DNA from: Tetragenococcus osmophilus
GTDB taxonomy: Bacteria > Bacillota > Bacilli > Lactobacillales > Enterococcaceae
Direction of reading: 5' to 3'
NCBI RefSeq assembly: GCF_003795125.1
Contig: NZ_CP027783.1
Span: 1,798,001 to 1,862,000 of the forward strand
DNA length: 64,000 nt
The notes beneath the pieces are model-generated. The model did not search any database, was not told the origin of the DNA, and saw nothing but the letters and a program-made list of their open reading frames with translations. Position 1 is the first letter of the stretch; the number at the start of each line of letters is the position of its first letter. The position numbers and the translations under genes are program-made. Below, one piece after another: positions 46,279 to 57,793 of the stretch.

Positions 46279-48120
46279 ATGAGTAAGGTAATTGGTATAG
46301 ACTTAGGTACAACAAACTCTGCCGTTTCAGTATTAGAAGGCGGCGAATCAAAAATCATTACAAACCCAGAAGGCAATCGCACAACACCTTCTGTTGTTTC
46401 ATTCAAAAATGGTGAAATTCAAGTAGGAGAAGTCGCAAAACGACAAGCTGTTACGAACCCAGATACAATTACTTCTATTAAACGTCATATTGGCGAAGAA
46501 GGTTATAAAGTAGAAGCAAATGATAAATCTTATACACCACAAGAAATTTCAGCAATGATCCTACAACATCTTAAAGGATTTTCTGAAGATTATCTAGGTG
46601 AAGACGTAGACAAAGCAGTTATTACAGTTCCAGCTTACTTTAACGACTCTCAACGTCAAGCAACTAAAGATGCTGGTAAGATCGCTGGTTTAGAAGTTGA
46701 ACGTATTGTCAACGAACCAACAGCTGCTGCTTTAGCTTATGGATTAGATAAAACAGAACAAGATGAAAAAATCTTGGTATTTGACCTAGGTGGCGGTACT
46801 TTTGACGTTTCCATCTTGGAACTAGGCGACGGTGTCTTTGACGTATTATCCACAGCAGGTGATAACAACCTAGGTGGGGATGATTTTGATGAAAAAATCA
46901 TTGACTACATGGTTAGTGAATTCAAAAAAGAAAACGGCATTGACTTAGGTAAAGATAAAATGGCTTTACAACGCCTAAAAGACGCTGCTGAAAAAGCTAA
47001 GAAAGATCTATCTGGTGTATCAAGTACACAAATTAGCTTGCCATTTATTACAGCAGGCGAAGATGGTCCACTTCATTTGGAAATGAACATGACTCGTGCT
47101 AAATTTGATGAATTAACTAGTGACTTAGTTGATAAAACAAAAGAACCAGTACGTCAAGCTTTGAAAGATGCTGGCTTGTCTAAATCTGATATTAACCAAG
47201 TAATCTTAGTTGGTGGATCAACACGTATCCCAGCTGTTGTTGATTCAGTACGTAAAGAAACTGGAGCAGAACCAAACAAATCTGTAAACCCAGACGAAGT
47301 TGTGGCTATGGGTGCTGCTATCCAAGCTGGTGTTATTACAGGTGACGTTAAAGATGTTGTTTTACTAGACGTAACACCTCTATCTCTAGGAATTGAAACA
47401 ATGGGTGGCGTATTTACTAAGTTGATTGATCGTAATACGACAATTCCAACAAGTAAATCTCAAGTATTCTCAACTGCAGCTGATAACCAACCAGCAGTAG
47501 ATATTCACGTACTTCAAGGTGAACGTCCAATGGCAGCTGATAACAAGACACTTGGTCGTTTCCAATTAACAGATATTCCTGCTGCACCACGAGGCGTACC
47601 ACAAATCGAAGTTACATTTGATATTGATAAAAACGGTATTGTAAATGTTTCAGCTAAAGACTTAGGTACTCAAAAAGAACAAAAAATTACGATTCAATCT
47701 TCTTCAGGTCTATCCGACGATGAAATTGATCGTATGGTTAAAGATGCTGAAGAAAATGCCAAAGCCGACGAAGAACGTAAAGAAGAAGCAGATCTACGTA
47801 ACGAAGTAGATTCATTGTTGTTCACTGTTGATAAAACATTGAGCGATCTTGACGGTAAAGTCGACGAAGAAGAAGTCAAAAAAGCTGAAAATGCTCGTGA
47901 CGAATTGAAGGCTGCTGTTGAAGCAGATGACACTGAAGAAATGAAAACTAAACGTGATGAATTGAATGAAATCGTACAAAACTTGAGCGTGAAGATGTAT
48001 GAACAAGCATCACAAGAACAACAAGGTGAATCAGGTTCGGATGATTCTTCTAATACTTCTGGTGACGATGATGTAGTAGATGCAGATTTTGAAGAAGTAG
48101 ACGACGACGATAATAAATAA
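46279..48120 (+). CDS. dnaK: Molecular chaperone DnaK
   Basis: 613 residues. Hsp70 with an N-terminal ATPase domain ([12 protein letters not shown] at 5-16, [13 protein letters not shown] ~171) and a C-terminal substrate-binding domain; the end [15 protein letters not shown] is the acidic Hsp70 tail. It acts with GrpE and DnaJ. The gene is followed by a terminator, so dnaJ is transcribed separately. Confidence 0.97.
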   Translation: MSKVIGIDLGTTNSAVSVLEGGESKIITNPEGNRTTPSVVSFKNGEIQVGEVAKRQAVTNPDTITSIKRHIGEEGYKVEANDKSYTPQEISAMILQHLKGFSEDYLGEDVDKAVITVPAYFNDSQRQATKDAGKIAGLEVERIVNEPTAAALAYGLDKTEQDEKILVFDLGGGTFDVSILELGDGVFDVLSTAGDNNLGGDDFDEKIIDYMVSEFKKENGIDLGKDKMALQRLKDAAEKAKKDLSGVSSTQISLPFITAGEDGPLHLEMNMTRAKFDELTSDLVDKTKEPVRQALKDAGLSKSDINQVILVGGSTRIPAVVDSVRKETGAEPNKSVNPDEVVAMGAAIQAGVITGDVKDVVLLDVTPLSLGIETMGGVFTKLIDRNTTIPTSKSQVFSTAADNQPAVDIHVLQGERPMAADNKTLGRFQLTDIPAAPRGVPQIEVTFDIDKNGIVNVSAKDLGTQKEQKITIQSSSGLSDDEIDRMVKDAEENAKADEERKEEADLRNEVDSLLFTVDKTLSDLDGKVDEEEVKKAENARDELKAAVEADDTEEMKTKRDELNEIVQNLSVKMYEQASQEQQGESGSDDSSNTSGDDDVVDADFEEVDDDDNK

Positions 48121-48133
48121 GTTCGTTGTTTGT

Positions 48134-48166
48134 GAAAAGGCCAAAGTCATCCGCTTTGGTCTTTTC
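48134..48166 (+). terminator. Rho-independent terminator after dnaK
   Basis: A 13-bp stem (48134-48146 with 48154-48166, one G-T) with a 7-nt loop and a T-rich tract. Confidence 0.82.
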
Positions 48167-48210
48167 TTTTGAAATGTTAACTATAAAATTTAATTTTAAG
48201 TAAAATGATG

Positions 48211-48237
48211 TTGCTTCTGCATAATTTATGATAAAAT
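48211..48237 (+). promoter_or_regulatory. Possible dnaJ promoter
   Basis: TTGCTT (48211-48216) and TAAAAT (48232-48237) are 15 bp apart with a TG one base before the -10. No CIRCE is seen here. Confidence 0.4.
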
Positions 48238-48275
48238 ACCAAAGACTGTTAAAGTATTAGATGGAGGGAAAGCCA

Positions 48276-49439
48276 ATGGCAACAAAACGTGATTATTATG
48301 AAGTCCTAGGTGTAGACAGAGGGGCTTCAGATGATGAAATCAAAAAGGCATATCGTAAGCTTTCCAAAAAATATCATCCAGACGTGAACCAAGAATCCGA
48401 TGCAGAAGAGAAATTTAAAGAAATTTCAGAAGCCTATGAAGTCTTAAGTGACCCGCAAAAACGTGCAGCTTATGATCAATATGGTCATGCTGGTGCAGAC
48501 GCCAATTATGGTGGCGGCGCTGGTGCTGGCGGCTTTGGCGGTTTCGGCGGCGGTGGGTTCTCCGACGCCGGAGGCTTTGGTGGCTTTGAAGATATTTTTG
48601 AATCTTTCTTCGGTGGTGGTCGTTCCGCAGACCCTACTGCACCTCGCCAAGGTGACGATTTACAATATTCAATTAATCTAACTTTTGAAGAAGGGGTTTT
48701 CGGTAAGGATACCGAAATTTCCTACAAACGAAATGAAGTTTGTCATACTTGTGGTGGTAATGGTGCAAAACCAGGAACTCAACCTGAAACTTGTCATAAG
48801 TGTAAAGGAAGTGGAGTTCTAAATGTTGAACGTCAAACACCGCTTGGTCGCGTTATGACACGCCAAACTTGCGATGTATGTCATGGAACTGGTAAAGAAA
48901 TCAAAGAAGTTTGCGAAACTTGTCATGGTACAGGTCATGAAAAACAAACACACAATGTAAGTGTTTCTGTTCCCGCAGGCGTTGAAGATGGCCAACAAAT
49001 GAGACTTGCTAACCAAGGGGAAGCTGGAATAAATGGCGGACCTTATGGTGACTTATATGTTGTCTTCCGTGTCGCTGAAAGTGATATTTTTGATCGTGAT
49101 GGTTCAGAAATCTATTATGAATTACCACTTAACTTCGTACAAGCTGCTTTAGGAGATGAAGTTGATGTTCCAACAGTGCATGGAGATGTTAAGTTGAAAA
49201 TACCAGCTGGTACACAAACAAGCACGAAATTCCGTATGCGTGGAAAAGGCGCCCCTCGATTAAGAGGAAATAGTACGGGAGATCAACAAGTTACAGTAAA
49301 AATTATTACTCCTAAAAACTTAAACGATGAGCAAAAAGAAGCTTTACGAAATTTTGCTGAATTGACTGGACAACATACACAAGAACAACAATCGGAAGGT
49401 TTTTTCGATAAGATGAAAGATGCTTTTGGAAAAAAGTGA
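48276..49439 (+). CDS. dnaJ: Chaperone protein DnaJ
   Basis: 387 residues. J-domain (1-70, with HPD at ~33-35), a Gly/Phe-rich linker (~78-110), a zinc-binding domain with four CxxCxGxG repeats ([32 protein letters not shown]), and C-terminal substrate-binding domains. I start at ATG 48276, 7 bp after GGAGGG; the earlier in-frame ATG at 48261 overlaps the site. It has its own terminator. Confidence 0.97.
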   Translation: MATKRDYYEVLGVDRGASDDEIKKAYRKLSKKYHPDVNQESDAEEKFKEISEAYEVLSDPQKRAAYDQYGHAGADANYGGGAGAGGFGGFGGGGFSDAGGFGGFEDIFESFFGGGRSADPTAPRQGDDLQYSINLTFEEGVFGKDTEISYKRNEVCHTCGGNGAKPGTQPETCHKCKGSGVLNVERQTPLGRVMTRQTCDVCHGTGKEIKEVCETCHGTGHEKQTHNVSVSVPAGVEDGQQMRLANQGEAGINGGPYGDLYVVFRVAESDIFDRDGSEIYYELPLNFVQAALGDEVDVPTVHGDVKLKIPAGTQTSTKFRMRGKGAPRLRGNSTGDQQVTVKIITPKNLNDEQKEALRNFAELTGQHTQEQQSEGFFDKMKDAFGKK

Positions 49440-49448
49440 GAAATAAAA

Positions 49449-49480
49449 AGTGGAGATTAGCTGTAAACTAATCTCCACTT
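49449..49480 (+). terminator. Rho-independent terminator after dnaJ
   Basis: A perfect 13-bp stem (49449-49461 with 49468-49480) followed by TTTATT. The ~90 bp from here to the glnQ terminator show no feature. Confidence 0.88.
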
Positions 49481-49571
49481 TTTATTGTAGTATTATAACT
49501 AGAATTATTTGTTCACTCATTCAATTTACTAAAGTTGTTGAGTAAGTAAGTGATGTTATAGTTAAAACAAT

Positions 49572-49615
49572 AAGAAAATGGTCGAACTACCAACTTATAG
49601 TTCGACCATTTTCTT
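49572..49615. terminator. Terminator of glnPQ
   Basis: A perfect palindrome with 18-bp arms (49572-49589 and 49598-49615), ending 8 bp from the glnQ stop. Confidence 0.88.
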
Positions 49616-49622
49616 TTGTTAT

Positions 49623-50360
49623 TTAGATATTTAGTACCTTTTCTAAAAAGCCTTTCGTACGCTCATTTTTAGGGTTGTTAAATACTTCATCAGGTTTGCC
49701 ATCTTCTAAAAAGTAACCATCATCAATAAACATTACTCGATTAGCTACTTCTTTAGCAAAGCCCATTTCATGGGTGACAATAACCATAGTCATTCCTTGG
49801 TCTGCTAGCTTTTTCATAACGTTTAAAACATCGCCGACCATTTCAGGGTCTAGAGCTGATGTAGGTTCATCAAATAGCATGATATCAGGGCTCATAGCTA
49901 GGGCTCTGGCAATAGCTACCCGTTGTTTTTGTCCGCCAGAGAGGCTTTCAGGGTAGACATTTTTTTTATCTGATAAACCAACTGTTTCCAACAACTCTTC
50001 TGCACGTTTCTCTGCTTCTTGTTTATTTTCTCCTCTTACGTCTAAAGGAGCTAAAGTAATATTTTCTAAAACAGAAAGGTGAGGGAACAAATTAAAATGT
50101 TGGAAAACCATACCAATGTGTTGCCGTGTTTGGTTAATATCAGTATTTTTATCTGTTAAGTGATCCCCATCAATAACAATTTGTCCACTCGTTGCTTCTT
50201 CTAAACGATTAAGGCAGCGTAGAAAAGTGGATTTACCTGAGCCGGAAGGGCCAATCACACAGACCACTTCGCCTTCTTGAATCGTTGTGGTGATGTCATT
50301 TAATACGGTATTATCGTCAAATCGTTTAACTAAATGTTCAACGGATATTTTTTCCTTCAT
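49623..50360 (-). CDS. glnQ: Amino acid ABC transporter ATP-binding protein
   Basis: 245 residues. The ATPase of a polar amino acid importer. Walker [10 protein letters not shown] (~37-45), signature LSGGQKQR (~140-147), Walker [12 protein letters not shown] (~160-170) and the H-loop [10 protein letters not shown] are all present. It starts 2 bp after the fused receptor-permease gene, in one transcript. Glutamine and glutamate (possibly asparagine) are the likely substrates from the partner type. Confidence 0.93.
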   Translation of the reverse strand: MKEKISVEHLVKRFDDNTVLNDITTTIQEGEVVCVIGPSGSGKSTFLRCLNRLEEATSGQIVIDGDHLTDKNTDINQTRQHIGMVFQHFNLFPHLSVLENITLAPLDVRGENKQEAEKRAEELLETVGLSDKKNVYPESLSGGQKQRVAIARALAMSPDIMLFDEPTSALDPEMVGDVLNVMKKLADQGMTMVIVTHEMGFAKEVANRVMFIDDGYFLEDGKPDEVFNNPKNERTKGFLEKVLNI

Positions 50361-50361
50361 T

Positions 50362-52521
50362 TTATTTCATCCTCTTTTCCAGTACTTTTGCTAATTTCGT
50401 TAAAGCGGTGATTACAATCAAGTACATAAGGGCAATAATTAAATAAACATACGTACTTTGCATTGTACGAGCTACAATAATTTTTCCTGTTTGTAATAAT
50501 TCTACAACGCCAATCACTGAAATAATGGTCGTATCTTTTAATGAAATGACAAATTGGTTTACAAATGATGGAATCATAATTTTTACCGCTTGAGGTAAGA
50601 TAATTTTTTGCATTGTCCGATTATACGTAAGACCTAAACTTCGCGAGGCTTCCATTTGTCCTGTTGGAACAGCGTTTATTCCCCCTCGAACAATTTCTGC
50701 AATATACGCACTGGCGTTTAAAGTTAATGTGATAACACCGGCAGTAAAGTCAGGAATTGTTACACCAATAGCATCTGATAGCCCAAAGAAAATAAAGAAA
50801 GCTAATACCATCATTGGAATTCCTCGGATAACATCAACGTAGAAAGAAGCAATCCCGCGCAATGTTTTGATAGGTGCTACACTGAAAAGCCCGACAATAA
50901 CGCCTATAATTAAGGCTAAACCAAAAGAAATTAAAGCTAAAGCAATTGTCTTCCATAGGCCATTTAACAATACTTTATAGTTATTCTTAAGTAAACCTAC
51001 AAGTGAAGATTCATCTGTAGACGATTCGCTTGCAGTAGCGTCATCAGTGTCAACATAATTGGAAACGATTTGATCGTATTCACCTGTGCGTTTCATTTCT
51101 TGCAAAGCTTCATTAAACATTTCTAGCAATTCAGGATTTTGTCCTTTTTTAACAGCAAAGCCATAATCGCCACCTGATTCACGTTCAATCGGCGTTTCAA
51201 GTTCTTGACCTTGAGCAATAGCATAACCAATCACAGGATAATCATCCATTAAAGCGTCAACGGCATCTACACGCACTGCTTCGTATAATTGATCTGCATC
51301 GTCGTATAATTTAACATTAAAACCATATTCATCTTCGTGTTCATCTAAAAAGTCCGCACTTTCAGTACCCACTTTAGCACCTACTGTCGTTCCTTCTAAA
51401 TCTTCATAGGAAGTGATATCATCATCATTACCTTCTTCAACGGCTAACTGAATGCCACTTTCAAAGTAAGGATCAGCGAAATCAAAGTTTTCTTCTCGTT
51501 CATCTGTAATTGTCATGCCTGCGATCATGCCGTCTGCTTGATTCCCTTCGACAGCTTGTACCGCACCAGAGAAACCAATATGATTAAAAGTAATATTAAA
51601 ATCTTGCATTTCTGCCGCACGTTCCATCAAATCGACATCGATGCCTTCGTATTCATTTTCTTCATTTTGAAATTCAAAAGGAGCAAAAGCCGTATCACTA
51701 GCAATCACATATTCGTCTTTTTTAGGCTCTATTTGTTCCATTTCTTCTGATGCTTGTGTATCATCGGCTTCGACGTAAGTATTAATGATTTCATCATATT
51801 CGCCTGAATCTTTTAATTTCTGTAGTCCGGCATTAAATTTTTCTAGTAGTTCCTTATTTTCACCTTTTTTAACAGCAAAGCCATAAGGGTTGCCTTCTTC
51901 TGGGTCACCTACTAAAGATAAATCTTCACCTTGTTTAATCGCGTATCCTAAAACAGGGGCGTCGTCAAAAATGGCGTCAACAGTATCATTTTTTACAGCA
52001 CCGTATAAGCCAGGTGCATCGTCATAATTTTTAACATCAAAATCGTAAGTATCTTTATTTTCTTCTAAGAAATCCGCGCTTTCTGTTCCTACTTTAGCGC
52101 CAACAGTTGTACCTTCGAGGTCGTTGTAAGATTTTATCTCATCATTACCTTTAGCAACCGCCATTTGTATTCCACTATCATAGTACGGATCAGAAAAATC
52201 AAAGCTTTCCTTTCGTTCGTCTGTGATTGTCATACCAGCAATCATACCGTCAAGTTGGTTAGACTGAACGCCTTGAATTGAACTGTCAAATCCTAATGGA
52301 CGTAAGTCTACATCAAACCCTTGGTCATCAGCAATAGCATTTAGTATATCTATATCAATGCCTTCATATTCATCATCATCATTTTGAAACTCGAATGGAG
52401 CAAAGGTTACATCGGTTCCAATCTGATAAGTTTTTTCTTCGGCAGAACTTGTTTTACTTCCACAAAATAAAAAAACGCTTAAAATGGTAATTAACGAAAC
52501 AATTAACGACCCTTTTTTCAT
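50362..52521 (-). CDS. glnP: Amino acid ABC transporter, two substrate-binding domains fused to permease
   Basis: 719 residues. An N-terminal signal-like segment (~1-27) leads into two SBP_bac_3 receptor domains (~32-255 and ~267-490) and then a permease domain with about five membrane segments (~515-719; EAA-type loop MEASRSLGL). The layout is that of Lactococcus GlnP, where receptors are joined to the membrane part. The two receptors are close copies ([15 protein letters not shown] versus [15 protein letters not shown]; both have [16 protein letters not shown]) and are very acidic. FLFC is not a good lipobox. Confidence 0.93.
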   Translation of the reverse strand: MKKGSLIVSLITILSVFLFCGSKTSSAEEKTYQIGTDVTFAPFEFQNDDDEYEGIDIDILNAIADDQGFDVDLRPLGFDSSIQGVQSNQLDGMIAGMTITDERKESFDFSDPYYDSGIQMAVAKGNDEIKSYNDLEGTTVGAKVGTESADFLEENKDTYDFDVKNYDDAPGLYGAVKNDTVDAIFDDAPVLGYAIKQGEDLSLVGDPEEGNPYGFAVKKGENKELLEKFNAGLQKLKDSGEYDEIINTYVEADDTQASEEMEQIEPKKDEYVIASDTAFAPFEFQNEENEYEGIDVDLMERAAEMQDFNITFNHIGFSGAVQAVEGNQADGMIAGMTITDEREENFDFADPYFESGIQLAVEEGNDDDITSYEDLEGTTVGAKVGTESADFLDEHEDEYGFNVKLYDDADQLYEAVRVDAVDALMDDYPVIGYAIAQGQELETPIERESGGDYGFAVKKGQNPELLEMFNEALQEMKRTGEYDQIVSNYVDTDDATASESSTDESSLVGLLKNNYKVLLNGLWKTIALALISFGLALIIGVIVGLFSVAPIKTLRGIASFYVDVIRGIPMMVLAFFIFFGLSDAIGVTIPDFTAGVITLTLNASAYIAEIVRGGINAVPTGQMEASRSLGLTYNRTMQKIILPQAVKIMIPSFVNQFVISLKDTTIISVIGVVELLQTGKIIVARTMQSTYVYLIIALMYLIVITALTKLAKVLEKRMK

Positions 52522-52618
52522 TTAATAATTCCTCCTTTAAAGATATTAACTATAAATGAAACCACCAACTTAAGTATTAATAAAAAAACAAAGGATTTGA
52601 ATTTCTTTTGCTTAAGTT

Positions 52619-52645
52619 TTCATTTTATTATCTTAATAAAATGAA
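52619..52645. promoter_or_regulatory. Perfect 12-bp palindrome upstream of glnPQ
   Basis: TTCATTTTATTA (52619-52630) and TAATAAAATGAA (52634-52645) are complementary with a 3-bp centre. It lies about 100 bp before glnP with no T run, so it is more likely a protein operator or leader structure than a terminator. Confidence 0.5.
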
Positions 52646-52774
52646 TTATATATCAAAGTTTTCTGACAAAGCAAGAGAATATGTAAAAAAATCGAAAAAA
52701 TGTCCAAAAAAACGACATATTATGTAAGGAAACTTTACATTTTAAAGATAAACAAGCCATAATTAAAAAAATAG

Positions 52775-52788
52775 CGAAAGTACGTTCG
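52775..52788. promoter_or_regulatory. DinR/LexA (SOS) box of uvrBA
   Basis: CGAAAGTACGTTCG differs from CGAACRNRYGTTYG at one position and lies about 65 bp before uvrB with a -10-like TAAAAT (52795-52800) just after it. Confidence 0.75.
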
Positions 52789-52854
52789 GTATGTTAAAAT
52801 AGAAAGGTAAACATTTAACGAGGATAGCTTTATCCAGAAAGAAGGAAGACGTTT

Positions 52855-54840
52855 ATGATTGAAAAAGAATTATCACATCAATTTGAACTTGTTTCAAATT
52901 ACCAGCCGTCAGGAGATCAGCCCGAAGCAATTGAAGCATTAACTGATGGGGTGTTAGATCATAAAAAAGCTCAAATTCTTTTAGGGGCTACTGGAACAGG
53001 GAAAACATATACGATTTCAAACGTCATTCAAAATGTAAACAAACCCACATTAATTATTGCGCATAATAAAACATTAGCAGGGCAGTTGTATGGTGAATTT
53101 AAAGAATTTTTCCCTAACAATGCTGTTGAATACTTTGTAAGTTATTATGACTACTATCAACCTGAAGCTTATGTGCCATCCAGCGATACTTATATCGAAA
53201 AAGATTCGAGTATCAATGATGAAATTGATAAACTACGTCATTCGGCTACAAGTTCTTTATTAGAGCGTAATGATGTTATCGTGGTCGCTTCAGTATCATG
53301 TATTTTTGGTTTAGGATCTCCAATGGAATATCAAAAACAAGTTGTTTCCTTACGTCAAGGTATGGAGATTTCTAGAGATGAATTGTTGCGTTCGCTCGTT
53401 GATATTCAATTTGAGCGTAATGACATTGATTTTCAACGTGGACGTTTTCGTGTGCGCGGCGATGTGGTTGAAATTTTCCCAGTGTCACGAGCTGAACAAG
53501 CATTACGCATTGAATTTTTCGGCGATGAAATTGACCGTATTCGTGAAGTAGATGCACTTACAGGAGAAGTTTTAAATGAAACTGAACATGTATCTATTTT
53601 CCCAGCAACTCACTTTGTTACTGATGAAGATCATATGGAAACAGCTATTGCTTCAATAAAACAAGAATTAGAAACTCGTTTAGAAATTTTGAAAAATGAC
53701 AATAAATTGTTAGAAGCACAACGCTTAGAACAAAGAACAAATTATGATATTGAAATGTTACGAGAAATGGGTTATACGTCAGGTATTGAAAATTACTCAA
53801 GACATATGGACGGTAGAGAAGAAGGCGAACCACCATATACACTTCTAGACTTTTTCCCTGAGGATTCTTTATATGTAATTGATGAATCCCACGTTACTAT
53901 GCCACAAATTCGAGGGATGTATAATGGGGACCGTGCTAGGAAGCAAATGCTAGTGGACTATGGCTTCCGCTTACCTTCAGCTTTGGATAACCGGCCATTG
54001 AGACTTGAGGAATTTGAAAAACATGTAAATCAAATTATTTATGTTTCGGCAACACCTGGTCCTTACGAAAAGGATCAAACAGATACTGTTGTTGAACAAA
54101 TTATTCGCCCAACAGGTCTTTTGGACCCATTGATTGAAGTACGACCGATTATGGGACAAATTGATGATCTCGTTGGAGAGATCAATAATCGCATAGAAAA
54201 TGATGAACGTGTTTTTGTTACTACTTTGACTAAGAAAATGGCAGAGGACTTAACTGATTATTTCCGCGAATTAGGAATAAAAGTGAAGTATTTGCATAGC
54301 GATATTAAAACATTAGAAAGAACAGAAATTATTCGAAACTTGCGCTTAGGTGAATTTGATGTTTTAGTAGGAATTAACCTATTAAGAGAAGGTCTAGATG
54401 TACCAGAAGTTTCCTTAGTAGCTATTTTGGATGCTGATAAAGAAGGATTTTTACGTAGTGAACGTTCTCTTGTTCAAACAATGGGACGGGCAGCTAGAAA
54501 TGCTGAAGGAAAAGTAGTAATGTATGCTGATCAAATCACAGACTCCATGCAAAATGCTATGGATGAAACAAGTCGTCGTCGTAAAATTCAAGAAGAATAT
54601 AATGAAGAACATGGTATTGTACCACAAACGATCAAAAAAGATATTCGCGACTTGATCTCAATTTCTTCTACTTCTGAAGAAGGAGGAGAAAAAGAAGAGG
54701 TATCTTATGAAAACCTCACACAAGATGAAAAAGAAGACCTAATTGAAAAATTAGATGCAGAAATGAAAGAAGCTGCTAAGTCATTAGATTTCGAAAAAGC
54801 AGCTACTTTACGTGATTCAATTTTAGAATTGAAAGCTTAA
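52855..54840 (+). CDS. uvrB: Excinuclease ABC subunit B
   Basis: 661 residues. The helicase-like damage-verifying subunit of nucleotide excision repair. Walker A GATGTGKT (~43-50), the beta-hairpin segment [12 protein letters not shown] (~95-106), DESHVTMPQ (~342-350) and a C-terminal UVR domain (~620-655) for UvrC binding. It forms an SOS-controlled operon with uvrA. Confidence 0.97.
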   Translation: MIEKELSHQFELVSNYQPSGDQPEAIEALTDGVLDHKKAQILLGATGTGKTYTISNVIQNVNKPTLIIAHNKTLAGQLYGEFKEFFPNNAVEYFVSYYDYYQPEAYVPSSDTYIEKDSSINDEIDKLRHSATSSLLERNDVIVVASVSCIFGLGSPMEYQKQVVSLRQGMEISRDELLRSLVDIQFERNDIDFQRGRFRVRGDVVEIFPVSRAEQALRIEFFGDEIDRIREVDALTGEVLNETEHVSIFPATHFVTDEDHMETAIASIKQELETRLEILKNDNKLLEAQRLEQRTNYDIEMLREMGYTSGIENYSRHMDGREEGEPPYTLLDFFPEDSLYVIDESHVTMPQIRGMYNGDRARKQMLVDYGFRLPSALDNRPLRLEEFEKHVNQIIYVSATPGPYEKDQTDTVVEQIIRPTGLLDPLIEVRPIMGQIDDLVGEINNRIENDERVFVTTLTKKMAEDLTDYFRELGIKVKYLHSDIKTLERTEIIRNLRLGEFDVLVGINLLREGLDVPEVSLVAILDADKEGFLRSERSLVQTMGRAARNAEGKVVMYADQITDSMQNAMDETSRRRKIQEEYNEEHGIVPQTIKKDIRDLISISSTSEEGGEKEEVSYENLTQDEKEDLIEKLDAEMKEAAKSLDFEKAATLRDSILELKA

Positions 54841-54859
54841 TGGTTCGGGGGAAGAGAAT

Positions 54860-57676
54860 ATGTCAAGTGATAATATTGTAATACACGGCGCGCGCGCCCA
54901 TAATTTAAAAAATGTAGATGTGACCATTCCCAGAGATAATCTGGTAGTGGTCACAGGTTTGTCTGGTTCTGGAAAGAGCTCTTTGGCTTTTGATACTTTA
55001 TACGCCGAAGGGCAACGACGCTATGTTGAAAGCCTTTCTTCTTATGCCAGACAATTTTTAGGGCAAATGGATAAGCCCGATGTTGATAGTATTGATGGCT
55101 TAAGTCCAGCTATTTCTATTGACCAAAAAACAACTAGTAAAAACCCTCGTTCAACGGTAGGAACAGTTACCGAGATTAATGATTATTTGCGTTTATTATA
55201 TGCTCGAGTAGGACACCCTATTTGTCCCAATGACCATGTCGAAATTACTAGTCAATCACCTGAACAGATGGTAGATCAAGTCCTCGAATTACCAGAAAGA
55301 AGTAGACTTCAACTTCTCGCACCAGTAGTTACGCAAAAAAAAGGGCAACATAAAAAAACTTTAGAAAACGTTCAAAAAGAGGGTTATGTGCGTGTTCGAG
55401 TAGATAATGAGATTTATGACATAACAGAGGTACCTGAATTAGAAAAAAACAAGAAACACGACATAGCGATTGTTGTGGATCGGATTGTTATCAAAGAAGG
55501 CGTACGTTCTCGCTTATTTGATTCTTTTGAAGCAGCTTTACGTTTATCAAGTGGTTATGCCATTGTAGACGTAATTGATGGCGAGGATATGTTATTTAGT
55601 GAGCACTATTCTTGTCCATATTGCGGCTTTACTGTTGGTGAGTTAGAGCCACGACTTTTTTCTTTCAACGCCCCTTTTGGAGCTTGTCCAGAATGCGACG
55701 GTTTAGGAATAAAATTAGAAGTAGACATTGATTTAGTAATCCCTGATCCAACTAAAACCTTACATCAAGGAGCTATTGTTCCGTGGAATCCTATTAGTTC
55801 ACAGTATTACCCACAAATGTTAGAACAAGCTTGTTTAGAGTTTGGTGTTGATTTGGACACGCCTTTTGAACAATTACCTAAAGACCAGCAAGATATTGTT
55901 CTATATGGTTCAAACGGAAGGCATTTCCATTTTCATTATCAAAACGACTTTGGTAATGTTCGTGACGTAGATACACCATTTGAAGGAGTTATGCCTAATA
56001 TTAAACGACGCTTCCATGAAACAAATAGTGATTTTACCCGTGATCAAATGCGTTCTTACATGACTGAATTAACTTGTCAAGTTTGTCATGGTTATCGCTT
56101 AAATGACCAAGCACTTTCTGTTAAAGTTAATAATAAACATATTGGTGAAATAAGTGAATTAGCCATAAACTATGCTTTTGATTTTGTTGAAGGATTGTCT
56201 TTGTCAGAACAGGAACAAATGATTGCTCAACCTATTGTAAAAGAAATCGGCGATCGTTTAACCTTTTTACAAAATGTAGGATTAGATTATTTAACACTTA
56301 GCCGGTCTGCTGGTACGCTTTCTGGCGGCGAAGCTCAACGGATACGCTTGGCAACACAAATTGGTTCTAATTTATCCGGTGTTTTGTATATTTTAGATGA
56401 GCCTTCTATAGGTTTGCATCAACGAGATAATGATCGCTTGTTAGGGTCCTTAAAGAAAATGCGTGATTTAGGGAATACCTTGATTGTCGTAGAACATGAT
56501 GAAGACACCATGCGTTCTTCTGATTACTTAATTGATGTGGGACCAGGAGCCGGCGATTACGGTGGCGAAATTGTTGCTTCTGGTACACCAGAACAAGTAG
56601 CAGCAACTCCTGATTCTTTGACAGGTGCTTACCTTAGTGGGAAAAAAGAAATTCCTGTGCCGGAAAAACGCCGGAAAGGAAATAAAAAAAATGTTTCTAT
56701 AACTGGAGCTCAAGCAAATAATCTAAAAAATATTAATGTGAAATTCCCTCTAGGAAAATTCATTACTGTAACGGGGGTTTCTGGATCAGGAAAATCAACA
56801 CTGATCAATGATATTTTGAAGAAAGCTTTAGCTCAGCGGATAAACCGTAATTCGAATAAGCCTGGCAAGTTTAGAAAAATCAGTGGTTATGAAAATATCG
56901 AAAAAATTATCGATATTGATCAAAGTCCTATTGGCCGAACACCACGAAGTAATCCAGCGACTTATACAAGTGTGTTTGACGATATTCGTGAATTATTTGC
57001 TCAAACAAATGAAGCTAAAATACGTGGTTATAAAAAAGGGCGTTTTAGTTTTAATATTAAAGGCGGTCGTTGCGAAGCATGTAAAGGGGACGGCATTATC
57101 AAAATTGAAATGCACTTTTTACCTGATATTTATGTTCCTTGCGAAGTTTGCCATGGCAAACGATATAATTCTGAAACTTTAGAAGTGCATTATAAAGGAA
57201 AAAATATTTCAGAAGTGCTAGATATGACTGTTGATGATGCATTCGACTTTTTCCAAAATATCCCTAAAATTCGTCGTAAGCTACAAACCATTGTTGATGT
57301 AGGACTTGGTTATGTAAAATTAGGCCAACCAGCGACTACTTTGTCAGGTGGCGAAGCTCAACGGATGAAATTAGCTAGTGAATTACACAAAAATTCGAAT
57401 GGGAAAAACTTTTATATCCTTGATGAACCAACTACTGGCCTACACTCGGATGATATCCTTCGATTATTACAGGTATTAAATCAGTTGGTAGATGCTGGAA
57501 ATACTGTTTTAATTATTGAGCATAATCTGGATGTAATAAAGTCAGCAGACCATGTGATTGATTTAGGTCCAGAAGGTGGAGAAAATGGCGGTACAGTAAT
57601 TGCTACTGGTACTCCTGAAAAAATTGCCGCTAATCCGGATAGCTATACCGGGCAATATTTGAAAAGATTACTCTAA
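54860..57676 (+). CDS. uvrA: Excinuclease ABC subunit A
   Basis: 938 residues. The damage-sensing ATPase with two ABC modules: Walker [10 protein letters not shown] (~32-40) and GVSGSGKST (~640-648); signatures [12 protein letters not shown] (~490) and [12 protein letters not shown] (~830). Zinc fingers: [19 protein letters not shown] with C-x-x-C (~253-280) and CEACKGDGI (~738). It follows uvrB by 19 bp. A terminator ends the operon. Confidence 0.97.
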   Translation: MSSDNIVIHGARAHNLKNVDVTIPRDNLVVVTGLSGSGKSSLAFDTLYAEGQRRYVESLSSYARQFLGQMDKPDVDSIDGLSPAISIDQKTTSKNPRSTVGTVTEINDYLRLLYARVGHPICPNDHVEITSQSPEQMVDQVLELPERSRLQLLAPVVTQKKGQHKKTLENVQKEGYVRVRVDNEIYDITEVPELEKNKKHDIAIVVDRIVIKEGVRSRLFDSFEAALRLSSGYAIVDVIDGEDMLFSEHYSCPYCGFTVGELEPRLFSFNAPFGACPECDGLGIKLEVDIDLVIPDPTKTLHQGAIVPWNPISSQYYPQMLEQACLEFGVDLDTPFEQLPKDQQDIVLYGSNGRHFHFHYQNDFGNVRDVDTPFEGVMPNIKRRFHETNSDFTRDQMRSYMTELTCQVCHGYRLNDQALSVKVNNKHIGEISELAINYAFDFVEGLSLSEQEQMIAQPIVKEIGDRLTFLQNVGLDYLTLSRSAGTLSGGEAQRIRLATQIGSNLSGVLYILDEPSIGLHQRDNDRLLGSLKKMRDLGNTLIVVEHDEDTMRSSDYLIDVGPGAGDYGGEIVASGTPEQVAATPDSLTGAYLSGKKEIPVPEKRRKGNKKNVSITGAQANNLKNINVKFPLGKFITVTGVSGSGKSTLINDILKKALAQRINRNSNKPGKFRKISGYENIEKIIDIDQSPIGRTPRSNPATYTSVFDDIRELFAQTNEAKIRGYKKGRFSFNIKGGRCEACKGDGIIKIEMHFLPDIYVPCEVCHGKRYNSETLEVHYKGKNISEVLDMTVDDAFDFFQNIPKIRRKLQTIVDVGLGYVKLGQPATTLSGGEAQRMKLASELHKNSNGKNFYILDEPTTGLHSDDILRLLQVLNQLVDAGNTVLIIEHNLDVIKSADHVIDLGPEGGENGGTVIATGTPEKIAANPDSYTGQYLKRLL

Positions 57677-57709
57677 AACTATTTCTTATCTAGTTGAATA
57701 ATAAAAATA

Positions 57710-57770
57710 CTCCGTTAGATAAACTCTAAATGGTTATAAGCCATAAAAAGTTATCTAACGGAGCTTTTTG
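57710..57770 (+). terminator. Terminator after uvrA
   Basis: A perfect 13-bp outer stem (57710-57722 with 57751-57763), with a smaller inner hairpin, followed by CTTTTTG. Confidence 0.85.
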
Positions 57771-57793
57771 TTTAAGAGAAGTTTTTCTATTGT

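Noticed and set aside
52655-52672. CodY box upstream of glnPQ
   Set aside because: AGTTTTCTGACAAAG has about four mismatches to the CodY consensus; too weak to call.
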